From the NCBI RefSeq assembly GCF_016863035.1, contig NZ_BOOC01000013.1, positions 62,001-126,000 on the forward strand: 64,000 nucleotides of DNA. Direction: 5' to 3'. Shown here one piece after another: positions 31,526 to 39,231 of this stretch (the stretch's first letter is position 1; each line of letters begins with the position of its first letter). The position numbers and the translations under genes are program-made. The notes below the pieces were generated by a model. It was given only the letters and a program-made list of their open reading frames with translations. It had not been told where the DNA came from and ran no database searches. Source of the stretch: Microbispora corallina. GTDB lineage: Bacteria; Actinomycetota; Actinomycetes; Streptosporangiales; Streptosporangiaceae.

Positions 31526-31555
31526 GGACGCGGTTCCCCCATCCGCGTCCTTTTT
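31526..31555 (+). terminator. Intrinsic terminator reading to the right
   Basis: GGACGCGG and CCGCGTCC form an eight-base stem around a nine-base loop and are followed by five T residues. No plus-strand gene ends just before it, so it may terminate an unannotated small RNA. Confidence 0.65.
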
Positions 31556-31664
31556 CAATAAAGTCCGTGTGGCGTCCTCATCTGGAGGACTTGCTTCAAC
31601 AGTACAAGCGCAGTTGTCATGAAGTCGTAAGACGGAGGTGGATTTTCGTCCTACATCCGGGCCG

Positions 31665-32066
31665 TCATGCCTGGGGCGCGCTAGGAGGCAGCTCCAGCCG
31701 GACCTCCGTGCCCGCGGCCAGCGACCTGCTGACCGTGCAGTGGCGCTCGTGGACCCGCTCGGCGACGGCCTCGAACACCTCCCGCGACTCCTCCGACGGC
31801 AGCTCCACGTCGTAGGTCACGGTGACCGACCGCAGCAGCGTGGGGGCGGCCTTCTCGGCGGTCACGTCGACGGCCAGCCGCACCAGCCGGTGGCCGCGCT
31901 GGGCCGTCAGCGGCTCGACGGTCATGATGTTGCATCCGCCGACGGCCGCGAGCAGCAGTTCGAGCGGGCTGAACAGCCCGTCACCCGTCGCCATGACGAT
32001 CTCGCCGCCCCGGTCGTTGCGGGCGACGAAGCCGTCCTCGGTCCGCTCGACGCGTACAGAGCCCAT
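31665..32066 (-). CDS. OsmC-family peroxide/redox protein
   Basis: A 133-residue protein of the OsmC/Ohr superfamily, thiol peroxidases that reduce organic hydroperoxides. FSPLELLLAAVGGCNIMTVEPL contains the conserved catalytic Cys after a helix (shown as LLAAVGGCNIMTVEPL); the more distal cysteine of Ohr appears as Cys in HERHCTVSRSL. It begins six bases after the histidine kinase stop, with AGGGTGA as ribosome site. Last gene of a two-component operon, so probably a product of that signalling response. Confidence 0.85.
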   Translation of the reverse strand: MGSVRVERTEDGFVARNDRGGEIVMATGDGLFSPLELLLAAVGGCNIMTVEPLTAQRGHRLVRLAVDVTAEKAAPTLLRSVTVTYDVELPSEESREVFEAVAERVHERHCTVSRSLAAGTEVRLELPPSAPQA

Positions 32067-32071
32067 GTCCG

Positions 32072-33127
32072 TCACCCTACTGGCAGCGCCAGTCTGACGA
32101 GCGTGCCGCCGCCGGGGGCCGGGGCGGCCGAGACGCTGCCGCCGTGGCTGTCCACCACCTGGCCCACGATCGCGAGCCCGAGGCCGGAGCCGGGCAGCGA
32201 CCGCGCGGCCGGGGCCCGGTAGAACCGGTCGAACACATGGGGGAGGTCCTCCGGCGCGATCCCCGGGCCGTGGTCCCGCACGGTCAGCACGCCGTCCCGC
32301 AGCGACACCTCGACCCGGCCGGCCGGGGGGCTGTACTTGGCGGCGTTGTCGAGCAGGTTGGCCACGGCCCGAGCCAGGCGTTCCGGCACGCCGCGGACCA
32401 CGGACGGCTCGGCGGACACCGTGTAGGAGGTCGCGGGCCAGTGCCGCGCGGCCCGGGCCACCTCCCGCCGCACCAGCTCGTCGAGCCGTACGGTCTCCAC
32501 CAGCGCCGCGGGCTCCTCGTCCCGGGCGAGCTCGACCACGTCGGAGACGAGCGCCGTGAGCTCCTCCAGCCCGCTCACGACCGCCCGGCTCACGTCGTCG
32601 CGGTCCTCCGGCGGCAGCTCCCCCCGGATGAGGAGCTCCACATTGGTCCGTACGGCGGTCAGGGGTGTGCGCAGCTCGTGGGACGCGTCGGCGACCAGGC
32701 GTTTCTGCGCCTTGGCCGAGCGTTCGAGGGCGTCGAGCATCGTGTTGAAGCTGCGGGCGAGGCTCGCCAGCTCGTCGTCCCCCGTCACCTGGATGCGGGT
32801 GGTGAGGTCGCGGGTGGTGGCGACCCGCCTGGCCGCGTCCCGGAAGTGGTTGACCGGCCGGAGGGCGGCCCGCGCGGCCAGCCAGCCGAGGGCGCCGGAC
32901 AGCACCAGGCCGCCCAGGGCGACCGCGAAGAACGGCCAGCCGAGGTCGTCGACGTCGGCGAGCCCGGCGAGCACCCCGGCCGGGGGCCGGTCCGGGTAGC
33001 CGTCGAACCGCCCGAGGGCGCTCTCGACCCTCCGGCAGGTGATCAGGTAGGCCGCGACGATGACCACGATCACGCTCACCGCGGCGGCGAGCGCGGAGGC
33101 CAGGGCGAGCCGCCAGCGGAGCTTCAC
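32072..33127 (-). CDS. Two-component sensor histidine kinase
   Basis: A 351-residue kinase. Two membrane spans (about residues 8-29 and 64-88) bracket a short extracytoplasmic loop of 35 residues with one Cys, then a HAMP linker ([15 protein letters not shown]), the H box [13 protein letters not shown] with His150, the N box [12 protein letters not shown] and ATP-lid motifs [18 protein letters not shown] and [12 protein letters not shown] 33127 overlaps the response-regulator stop by four bases and is preceded by GGAGGCGC. The short sensor loop suggests an envelope-stress type signal. Confidence 0.94.
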   Translation of the reverse strand: MKLRWRLALASALAAAVSVIVVIVAAYLITCRRVESALGRFDGYPDRPPAGVLAGLADVDDLGWPFFAVALGGLVLSGALGWLAARAALRPVNHFRDAARRVATTRDLTTRIQVTGDDELASLARSFNTMLDALERSAKAQKRLVADASHELRTPLTAVRTNVELLIRGELPPEDRDDVSRAVVSGLEELTALVSDVVELARDEEPAALVETVRLDELVRREVARAARHWPATSYTVSAEPSVVRGVPERLARAVANLLDNAAKYSPPAGRVEVSLRDGVLTVRDHGPGIAPEDLPHVFDRFYRAPAARSLPGSGLGLAIVGQVVDSHGGSVSAAPAPGGGTLVRLALPVG

Positions 33128-33861
33128 CGCGCCTCCCCCGGCCCGTCGCCGCCGTCGGCGAGGTCCGGGTCCCGCAGGCAGTACCCCAGGCCGTGCACCG
33201 TGTGGATGAGCCGGGGCTCCCCACCGGCCTCCGTCTTCTTGCGGAGGTAGCGGATGTAGACCTCCAGGGGGTTCGACCCGGGCCGGAAGGCGTAGCCCCA
33301 GATCCGTTCCAGGATGACCTGCCGGGTGAGGACCTGGCCGCCGTTGCGGATGAGCAGGTCGAGCAGGGCGTACTCGGTCCTCGTCAGGTCGATCAGCCGG
33401 GAGCCGCGCCTGGCCTGCCTGCTGTCGGGCAGTAGCACGAGGTCGGCGAAGCCCTCGGCGGGGGGCGCGGCCGTGCGGCGCAGCAGCGCCCGCACCCGGG
33501 CGAACAGCTCCTCCAGCGCGAACGGCTTGATCAGGTAGTCGTCGGCTCCGGCGTCGAGCCCGGCCACCCGGTCGCCCACCCCGTCGAGGGCGGTGAGCAT
33601 GAGCACGGGCAGCCGGTGGCCGTCGCCGCGCAGCGTCCGGCACACCTCCAGGCCGTCCATCTGGGGCATGAGCACGTCGAGGACCACGAGGTCGGGAGGG
33701 CCGGCGCCGATGGCCTCCAGTGCCGACGGGCCGTCGCCGGCCGTCGCCACGCCGTAGCCCTCGACCCGCAGCGCCCGCGCCACCGCGTCGCGCACCTCGG
33801 GCTCGTCGTCGACGACCAGCACACGCGTCTTGACCACAGCGACATCCTGACCAGGTGACAT
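33124..33861 (-). CDS. OmpR-family response regulator
   Basis: A 245-residue regulator. The receiver domain has the acidic pair VVDDE, phospho-acceptor Asp62 ([12 protein letters not shown]), Thr in LMLTALD and Lys in YLIKPF. Residues 145-235 form the winged DNA-binding domain ([45 protein letters not shown]). The set resembles MprA/TcrX-type regulators. The ATG at 33861 lacks a good ribosome site; a GTG near residue 9 is an alternative start. First gene of the regulator-kinase-OsmC operon. Confidence 0.94.
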   Translation of the reverse strand: MSPGQDVAVVKTRVLVVDDEPEVRDAVARALRVEGYGVATAGDGPSALEAIGAGPPDLVVLDVLMPQMDGLEVCRTLRGDGHRLPVLMLTALDGVGDRVAGLDAGADDYLIKPFALEELFARVRALLRRTAAPPAEGFADLVLLPDSRQARRGSRLIDLTRTEYALLDLLIRNGGQVLTRQVILERIWGYAFRPGSNPLEVYIRYLRKKTEAGGEPRLIHTVHGLGYCLRDPDLADGGDGPGEAR

Positions 33862-34076
33862 GAGAAGGGGCTGAAGAAACCGCCCTGGCAGGCTACTCGC
33901 TCATATTCGGCTCACGACCGCCGGTGACCGGGGCGGCCACAGGTCCGGCCGGACGCACTCGTCTCCGGCGTTCATGGCCGCCGGGCGCCCGGGGCGACGC
34001 CGGGGCCGCACTCCCGCGGCGACGCACGGCGTTCCGCCGCGGCCTCGCCGGTCGGCGGGCCGTGGCGGGACGGCGA

Positions 34077-34352
34077 TCACGCGTCGGGGTGTTTGGACAG
34101 GTACTCGACGTAGACGGGCCGCAGCGCGTCGCCCAGCTCGCCCTCACCCGCGGCCATGGCGTCGCTGAGCAGCGCAGACACGCGGCTGAGGTCGTTGGCC
34201 GTCTCCTCGCTGTTGCCGCTGGCGGCCTCGGCCGCGGGGATCACCTTCAGCAGGTCCCACAGGAAGCCGAAGTCGCCATGCCGCACGGCGTACCGGACCG
34301 CTCGGTCATGCAGCTCCTTCGCCGGCAGCGACTCGAGCTCTTCCACGTCCAT
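34077..34352 (-). CDS. Conserved-type hypothetical, small acidic helical protein
   Basis: A 91-residue, mainly helical acidic protein (MDVEELESLPAKELHDRAVR, FLWDLLKVIPAAEAASG, LSDAMAAGEGELGDALRP, VYVEYLSKHPDA). I recognise the general type from actinobacteria but know no function. The ribosome site GGGGGTGAGG lies in the 3' arm of a seven-base hairpin just upstream. Confidence 0.75.
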   Translation of the reverse strand: MDVEELESLPAKELHDRAVRYAVRHGDFGFLWDLLKVIPAAEAASGNSEETANDLSRVSALLSDAMAAGEGELGDALRPVYVEYLSKHPDA

Positions 34353-34358
34353 TCAGCC

Positions 34359-34377
34359 TCACCCCCAAGAGGGGTGA
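34359..34377 (-). promoter_or_regulatory. Hairpin covering the ribosome site of the 91-residue gene
   Basis: TCACCCC and GGGGTGA pair around CAAGA. On the minus strand the GGGGTGA arm overlaps the ribosome site six to seventeen bases before ATG 34352. It could hide the site, or serve to end the preceding oxidoreductase transcript. Confidence 0.45.
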
Positions 34378-34423
34378 TTTCCCCCAAGTTTGCCGCTTAT
34401 ACCCGCAAGTAAGGATATGCAGG

Positions 34424-35425
34424 TCAGAGGCGCACGATCATTTTGCCGACGTTCTCGCCCCGCAGCATGCCGATGAACGCGGCGGGGGCGTTGTCCAGCC
34501 CGTCGGCCACGGTCTCCTGGTACACGATCCGTCCCTCGCGCAGCCAGGCGCCCACCTCGTCGACCATGGCCGGCATGCGGGAGTAGTGGTCGCCGACGAT
34601 GAAGCCCCGGAGGGTGAGCCGCCTGCCGATCGCGAGGGACAGGTTGCGCGGCCCCGGCTGGGGGTCCGCACGGTTGTAGACCGCGATGGCGCCGCACAGG
34701 GCCACCCGGCCGTGCGGCCGGAGGGCGCCGATCGCGGCCTCCAGGTGGTCGGCGCCCACGTTGTCGAAGTAGACGTCGATGCCGTCCGGCGCGGCCGCCG
34801 CGAGCTGCTCGGCCACCGGCGCGTCGCGGTAGTCGAACGCGGCGTCGAAGCCGAGCCGCTCCGTGAGGAACGCGACCTTCGCGGCCGACCCGGCGCTGCC
34901 GATCACCCGGGAGGCGCCCTTGAGCCGGGCGATCTGGCCCACGAGGCTCCCGACGGCTCCGGCCGCCCCGGAGACGAACACCGCGTCGCCGTCCTTGAAC
35001 CCGGCCACGTCGAGCAGGCCGGCGTACGCCGTGAGACCGGGCATCCCCAGCACTCCGAGGTACGCCGAGGGCGACACCCCCGGGACGTCGGGGACCTTCC
35101 GCACGGCCCGGGCGTCGAGCAGAGCGTGCTCCCGCCAGCCGTGGTTGTGCAGGACCACATCCCCCTTGGCCAGTCCGGGGGCGCGGCTGTCGACCACCTC
35201 GCCGACCGCTCCCCCCTCGAGCGGCTCGCCGAGCCGGTACGGCGGCACGTACGACTTGACGTCGTTCATCCGCCCCCGCATGTACGGGTCGACGGACATG
35301 AACAGGTTCCTCACGAGCACCTGACCCTCGGCCGGCTCGGGAAGATCGGTCTCGGCGAGGTCGAAGTCGGCGGGCTCCGGCCACCCCTTCGGCCGGGACG
35401 CGAGGCGGATCTCGCGGGTTCTCAT
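34424..35425 (-). CDS. NADP-dependent zinc-free MDR oxidoreductase (leukotriene B4 dehydrogenase-like)
   Basis: A 333-residue medium-chain reductase of the prostaglandin/CurA type, which reduces the double bond of enones with NADPH. Features: SVDPYMRGRM, MPGLTAYAGLL, the Rossmann motif VFVSGAAGAVGSLVGQIAR, YFDNVGADHLEAAIG and the C-terminal GKMIVRL. There are no zinc-ligand residues. AGGAGA precedes ATG 35425. Single-gene unit facing away from the holin-like gene. Confidence 0.92.
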   Translation of the reverse strand: MRTREIRLASRPKGWPEPADFDLAETDLPEPAEGQVLVRNLFMSVDPYMRGRMNDVKSYVPPYRLGEPLEGGAVGEVVDSRAPGLAKGDVVLHNHGWREHALLDARAVRKVPDVPGVSPSAYLGVLGMPGLTAYAGLLDVAGFKDGDAVFVSGAAGAVGSLVGQIARLKGASRVIGSAGSAAKVAFLTERLGFDAAFDYRDAPVAEQLAAAAPDGIDVYFDNVGADHLEAAIGALRPHGRVALCGAIAVYNRADPQPGPRNLSLAIGRRLTLRGFIVGDHYSRMPAMVDEVGAWLREGRIVYQETVADGLDNAPAAFIGMLRGENVGKMIVRL

Positions 35426-35578
35426 GACGTCTCCTGTCCGGCGGCGACGGTTGTCGGGCGCGTCCATCCGACCACAGCGCGCACGCGCGCGTTCCCGGGG
35501 GGTGCTGGCCCGGTGTCCGGAGCGTACTTTCCGCACGTGACCCGCGCGTTCTTTGCCGCGCCATGGAAGGATCTTTTC

Positions 35579-35950
35579 GTGAAGGTCATACTCAAGATCA
35601 TCGTTGTCGCGGCGGCCCTGTGGGCGTCCACGAAGCTGGTGCACGGGATCAGCGTCTCCGCCGACACGACCGCCAAGCAGATCGGCACGCTCCTCGCCGT
35701 CGCGCTGATCTTCGGCATCGTCAACGCGGTCCTCAAGCCGATCATCAAGACCGTGGGCTGCGCGTTCTACGTGCTGACGCTGGGCCTGTTCGCGCTGGTC
35801 GTGAACGCCGCGCTGCTCCTGTTCACGAGCTGGCTGGCCGGTCAGCTCGACCTGCCCTTCCACGTCAGCGGCTTCATGGCGGCGTTCTGGGGCGCCATCG
35901 TCGTCGGCGTGATCAGCTGGATCCTCAACATGATCCTCGGCGACGACTGA
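35579..35950 (+). CDS. Phage-holin-4-type small membrane protein (non-phage)
   Basis: A 123-residue protein with four predicted membrane spans (VILKIIVVAAALWAST, TLLAVALIFGIVNAVLKPII, FYVLTLGLFALVVNAALLL, FWGAIVVGVISWILNMIL). The NAVLKPIIK segment and four-span layout match the bacterial 'phage holin family' proteins which are chromosomal housekeeping-type membrane proteins of unknown role. GTG 35579 has a GGAAGGAT site seven bases before it. No phage genes are near. Confidence 0.85.
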   Translation: MKVILKIIVVAAALWASTKLVHGISVSADTTAKQIGTLLAVALIFGIVNAVLKPIIKTVGCAFYVLTLGLFALVVNAALLLFTSWLAGQLDLPFHVSGFMAAFWGAIVVGVISWILNMILGDD

Positions 35951-35986
35951 GCCGGACCGGCACGGGACCGCGGGCGCCGGCGGCGG

Positions 35987-36973
35987 TCACTGGACCGACC
36001 CGCGTTCCCGGAGGTCGGGGGCCTGCACGATGCGGCGGCGGTGGACCTTGCCGTCCGACGCCGCCACGACGAGCCGGACGGCGGCGCGGACGATGCCCTC
36101 GAGGTCCCAGTTGACCGTCGTCAGGCCCAGGAGCTCCGACATCGGGTGGTCGTCGTACCCCATCACCGCCACGTCGCCCGGGATCGACCGCCCGAGCTGG
36201 GCGGCGGCCTTGTAGACGCCGTAGGCGATCGAGTCGGAGAAGCAGAACACCGCCCCGGGCGGGTCGTCGCCCCCCAGGACCTCGGCGGCCACCCGGGCCG
36301 ACTCCGCCATGCCCTGCCCCGACGTCCGCACCTCGACGTCCAGGCCGAGCCGCCGGCCCTCGGCCATGACGTGCACGTCCGCCGGCCGGTCCGGGGTGCT
36401 GGGGCGGGTGGGGGTGAGCACGGCGATCCGCTCGTGCCCCCGGCCCCGCAGGTACTCCAGCGCCATCGTGACCCCGCGCCGGTTGTCGAACACCACTTCG
36501 GCGGCGCTGTGGCCGTTGCTCAGCGCGTCGCCGATGGTCACGATCGGGAGCGACTCGGCGAGGTCTCCCCAGAACAGGGCCGATGGGTCCACCGGCTGCA
36601 CGATCAGCCCGTCCACCCGCTGGTCCCGCAGCTGGAGCGCCAGGGAACGCTCCCGGGTGGGGTCGCCGGCGGCGTCCAGGATCAGCGCGTACCGGTCCTT
36701 CTCCCGCAGCGCGCGCCCGATGCCCACGGCGAGCGACTGCTGCCACAGGTCCTCCAGCGAGCCGCACAGCAGGCCGATCATCCCGGTCCTGCCGCTGGCG
36801 AGGGCCCGCGCGATCGGGTGCGCCTCGTAGCCCAGCTCCTCGGCGGCCCGCCGCACACGCTGCTTGGTCTCCTCGGACACCTGCAGCCCCCGCAGGGCGT
36901 AGCTCACCGCCGCGGGTGACAGGCCCGTGGCCTGGGCCACCTCGCGGATGGTCGCGCGCTTGCGGTTGGCCAC
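35987..36973 (-). CDS. LacI-family transcriptional regulator
   Basis: A 328-residue LacI protein: HTH and hinge at the N terminus (TIREVAQATGLSPAAVSYAL, ARALASGRTGMIG) and a periplasmic-binding-like effector domain (GVTMALEYLRGRGHERIAVL, VFCFSDSIAYGVYKAA, VAVMGYDDHP). It lies divergent from the amidohydrolase/dioxygenase operon with three tandem 12-base boxes between, most likely its operators. Confidence 0.93.
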   Translation of the reverse strand: MANRKRATIREVAQATGLSPAAVSYALRGLQVSEETKQRVRRAAEELGYEAHPIARALASGRTGMIGLLCGSLEDLWQQSLAVGIGRALREKDRYALILDAAGDPTRERSLALQLRDQRVDGLIVQPVDPSALFWGDLAESLPIVTIGDALSNGHSAAEVVFDNRRGVTMALEYLRGRGHERIAVLTPTRPSTPDRPADVHVMAEGRRLGLDVEVRTSGQGMAESARVAAEVLGGDDPPGAVFCFSDSIAYGVYKAAAQLGRSIPGDVAVMGYDDHPMSELLGLTTVNWDLEGIVRAAVRLVVAASDGKVHRRRIVQAPDLRERGSVQ

Positions 36974-37022
36974 TCCGTCACCCTATGCCGCGGCGGGTTC
37001 GCGGTCTTGACACTCCATCAAC

Positions 37023-37060
37023 TGAAGCGTTTCACTGAAACGGCTCACTGAAACGCTTCA
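37023..37060. promoter_or_regulatory. Three tandem LacI-type boxes
   Basis: TGAAGCGTTTCA (37023-37034), TGAAACGGCTCA (37036-37047) and TGAAACGCTTCA (37049-37060) follow each other with a 13-base period. The first and third are exact reverse complements, so the whole block is a large dyad. It lies between the LacI gene and the operon it faces. Confidence 0.75.
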
Positions 37061-37065
37061 CCTCA

Positions 37066-37095
37066 TTGACGTCGCGGTACCTCGTGTATTACATG
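37066..37095 (+). promoter_or_regulatory. Promoter of amidohydrolase operon
   Basis: TTGACG (37066-37071) and TACATG (37090-37095), spaced by 18 bases, directly downstream of the LacI boxes. The region is the least GC-rich nearby. The boxes lie just upstream of the -35. Confidence 0.5.
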
Positions 37096-37134
37096 TATTG
37101 TCTGTAGGGAATGAGAAGAACCGGGAGGTGAACG

Positions 37135-38034
37135 ATGGCCGTCGATGTGCACCAGCACCTGTGGACGCCGTCGTTCCTGGAGGCCCTGCGGGCCCGAACC
37201 CGGCCCCCCGTGCTCGACGGCTGGACTCTCGTCCTCGAGGGCGAGACGCCGTACGAGGTCGACCCGGCCGACCACGACCTCGACTCCCGGCTCAAGCGCA
37301 ACGCCGGCCTCGAGCTCGCGCTCGTCTCGCTGTCGAGCCCTCTCGGGATCGAGCACCTCCCGCCCGCCGAGGCGTGGCCGCTCGTCGACGCCTACCACGA
37401 GGGCGCCCGCGCGCTGCCCGCGCCGTTCGGAGCCTGGGCCGCCGCCCCCGTCGCCGATCCCGATCCGGTACGGCTCGCCGCGACGCTCGACCAGGGCTTC
37501 GCGGGCCTCCAGCTCCCCGCCACGGCGGTCCAGGACGACGCCGGACTCCGGCGCGCGGCCCCGCTGCTCGACGTGCTGGAGGAGCGGGGGCTGCCCCTGT
37601 TCGTCCACCCGGGGCCCGCCGCCGGCGGCGCGGCCGGCTCCGAGCCCGTGTGGTGGGCCGCCGTGGTGCCGTACGTCCAGCAGATGCACGCCGCCTGGTA
37701 CGCCTTCCAGGCCTTCGGCCGCCCCCGGCACCCGCGGCTGCGGGTCTGCTTCGCGCTGCTCGCCGGGCTGGCGCCGCTGCACTCCGAGCGCCAGATCAAC
37801 CGCGGCGGCCACGGCCGGGGACTGGTGGACCCGGACCTGTTCGTCGAGACCTCTTCCTACGGTCCCCGGGCCGTCGACGCCGTGATCCGCGAGCTCGGCA
37901 TCGACGTCGTCGTGAACGGCTCGGACCAGCCGTACGCCGAGGCGCCGTCGCCGGACCTCGGCGACGCCGCACGGCACGCCATCACGGTGGTCAACCCCCA
38001 CCGCCTGCTCACCCGAAAGGAGTCGCAGTCATGA
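37135..38034 (+). CDS. Amidohydrolase-family metal-dependent hydrolase
   Basis: A 299-residue TIM-barrel hydrolase of the amidohydrolase-2 type. VDVHQHLWTP gives the N-terminal HxH metal site, LFVHPGPA a third His and VNGSDQPYAEA the terminal catalytic Asp. It resembles small decarboxylases and lactonases of that family. GGGAGGTGA precedes ATG 37135. The stop is ATGA-coupled to a cysteine-dioxygenase-like gene. Probably LacI-regulated; substrate unknown. Confidence 0.83.
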   Translation: MAVDVHQHLWTPSFLEALRARTRPPVLDGWTLVLEGETPYEVDPADHDLDSRLKRNAGLELALVSLSSPLGIEHLPPAEAWPLVDAYHEGARALPAPFGAWAAAPVADPDPVRLAATLDQGFAGLQLPATAVQDDAGLRRAAPLLDVLEERGLPLFVHPGPAAGGAAGSEPVWWAAVVPYVQQMHAAWYAFQAFGRPRHPRLRVCFALLAGLAPLHSERQINRGGHGRGLVDPDLFVETSSYGPRAVDAVIRELGIDVVVNGSDQPYAEAPSPDLGDAARHAITVVNPHRLLTRKESQS

Positions 38035-38570
38035 GCACGCCCACCGTCCAGGTCGCCGAGAGCTGTGCTCCCTTCGACGAGCTTCCCCCGCGCCCGCTCG
38101 ATCGCCGCGAGCTCTCCGCACTGGTGGAGGAGCTGGCCGCCCGGCCCGAGCTGTGGACGCACCACCTGGGCTTCGAGGGGTCGCAGGACGGGGGACGTCA
38201 CTACGCCTCCCTCCACCGCGACGCGTACGTGGACGTGTGGCTGCTGTGCTGGCGGCCGGGCGACGACACCGGCTGGCACGACCACGACATCTCGTCGGGG
38301 GCCGTCAAGGTGGTGGCGGGCGAGCTCAGGGAGTGCAACCCGCGGATCGGCGGCGAGCACCTGGAGAGCCTGGTGACCGAGGGGCAGTCGTTCTCGTTCG
38401 GGCCCGACCACATCCACCGCCTCACCGGCGAGTGCCAGGGCACGGTGTCGATCCACGCCTACTCGCCGCCCCTGTGGCGGATGGGGCAGTACTCCATCGA
38501 CAAGGACGGCATGATGCGCCGGCAGTCGGTCAGCTACGCCGACGAGCTGCGCCCGGTCGACCCGGCCTGA
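38031..38570 (+). CDS. Cysteine-dioxygenase-family cupin
   Basis: A 179-residue cupin of the cysteine dioxygenase type, which uses iron to oxidise thiols to sulfinates. GWHDHDISSGAVKVVAGELRE supplies two metal His residues and the cupin-1 motif (shown as GWHDHDISSGAVKVV), and GPDHIHRLTG supplies the third. It is coupled to the amidohydrolase by a four-base overlap, so the two act together, perhaps on a thiol-containing or sulfur compound. The true substrate may be cysteine or another mercapto acid. Confidence 0.87.
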   Translation: MSTPTVQVAESCAPFDELPPRPLDRRELSALVEELAARPELWTHHLGFEGSQDGGRHYASLHRDAYVDVWLLCWRPGDDTGWHDHDISSGAVKVVAGELRECNPRIGGEHLESLVTEGQSFSFGPDHIHRLTGECQGTVSIHAYSPPLWRMGQYSIDKDGMMRRQSVSYADELRPVDPA

Positions 38571-38574
38571 TCCC

Positions 38575-39147
38575 TCAGCCGAGCGAGTCGATCCACCGCT
38601 CCAGCCGCCGTCCCTCGACCGCCATGAGCTCGGGGTCGCGGAAGGTGTTCGTGAGCAGGGAGATCCCCTGGTACGCGGCCACCAGCGCGACCGCGAGCTC
38701 GCGGGCGTCGTCGCGGCCCATCTGGCGGAACTGCTCCTCGGCCCAGTCGAGCAGCACCCGCATGACCCCGGCCACGGCCCGGTCGAGGCCGTCGTCGCGC
38801 TTGTCGAGCTCGGAGGCCAGGGTCCCGGTGGGGCAGCCGTACCGCGCCGCGACCTCGCGCTGCGCCACCCATCCACGCAGGAGCGCGGTGAGCCGCTCCC
38901 GCGGCGCCGGCAGCCCGTCGAGCGCGTCGAGCACCGAGCGCAGGTCGCCGGCGTGCGCGCCGATGGCCGCCTCGACCAGCTGGTCCTTGGTCTTGAAGTA
39001 GTAGTAGACGTTCCCCACCGGGACGTCGGCCGCCCGCGCGATGTCGGCGAGCGTCGTCCGCTCCACGCCCTGCTCGTGCAGCACCCGCTGGGCCGCGGCG
39101 GCCAGCCGCTCCCGCTTGCCCGGCCGCGCCCGTGTTGAGTCAGTCAC
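38575..39147 (-). CDS. TetR-family transcriptional regulator
   Basis: About 190 residues with an N-terminal HTH (RERLAAAAQRVLHEQGVERT, TLADIARAADVPVGNVYYYF) and a C-terminal all-helical ligand domain. GTG 39147 is preferred to a TTG at 39165: a TATAGT -10 ends just before it, so the message could be leaderless. It ends five bases from the converging dioxygenase. Divergent from the NmrA-like gene, with two palindromes in the gap. Confidence 0.9.
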   Translation of the reverse strand: MTDSTRARPGKRERLAAAAQRVLHEQGVERTTLADIARAADVPVGNVYYYFKTKDQLVEAAIGAHAGDLRSVLDALDGLPAPRERLTALLRGWVAQREVAARYGCPTGTLASELDKRDDGLDRAVAGVMRVLLDWAEEQFRQMGRDDARELAVALVAAYQGISLLTNTFRDPELMAVEGRRLERWIDSLG

Positions 39148-39157
39148 CTCACTGACT
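39138..39157. promoter_or_regulatory. TetR operator at its own start
   Basis: AGTCAGT-N6-ACTGACT is a perfect seven-base-arm palindrome covering the GTG start of the TetR gene and its TATAGT -10 region. This indicates autorepression. Confidence 0.65.
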
Positions 39158-39193
39158 ATAGACAACAGCGACCGCGCTCTCCTAGGGTTCCGT

Positions 39194-39211
39194 GTTAGTC
39201 AGCCGACTAAC
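39194..39211. promoter_or_regulatory. TetR operator before NmrA-like gene
   Basis: GTTAGTC-AGCC-GACTAAC, perfect seven-base arms and a four-base centre, 21-38 bases before the NmrA-like ATG. It shares the AGTC/GACT core of the operator at 39138. Confidence 0.7.
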
Positions 39212-39231
39212 TCATATCGAGGGAGACAGAC

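Larger units (their letters stand above)
30772..31664 (-). other. Gene-poor interval, about 890 bases
   Basis: No convincing protein gene is visible. Bases 30772-31040 look like a long leader for the secreted-protein gene. Bases 31060-31130 are less GC-rich (AAAGTAAAACTCACAAAACG). Three strong hairpins at 31287, 31430 and 31526 occupy the right part and could end transcription of the OsmC/two-component operon or bound a small RNA. Nothing else is discernible. Confidence 0.6.

Noticed and set aside
35579-35950. Prophage remnant because of the holin-like name
   Set aside because: No lysin, terminase or structural genes are near. The four-span protein belongs to a chromosomal bacterial family that only bears the holin label.
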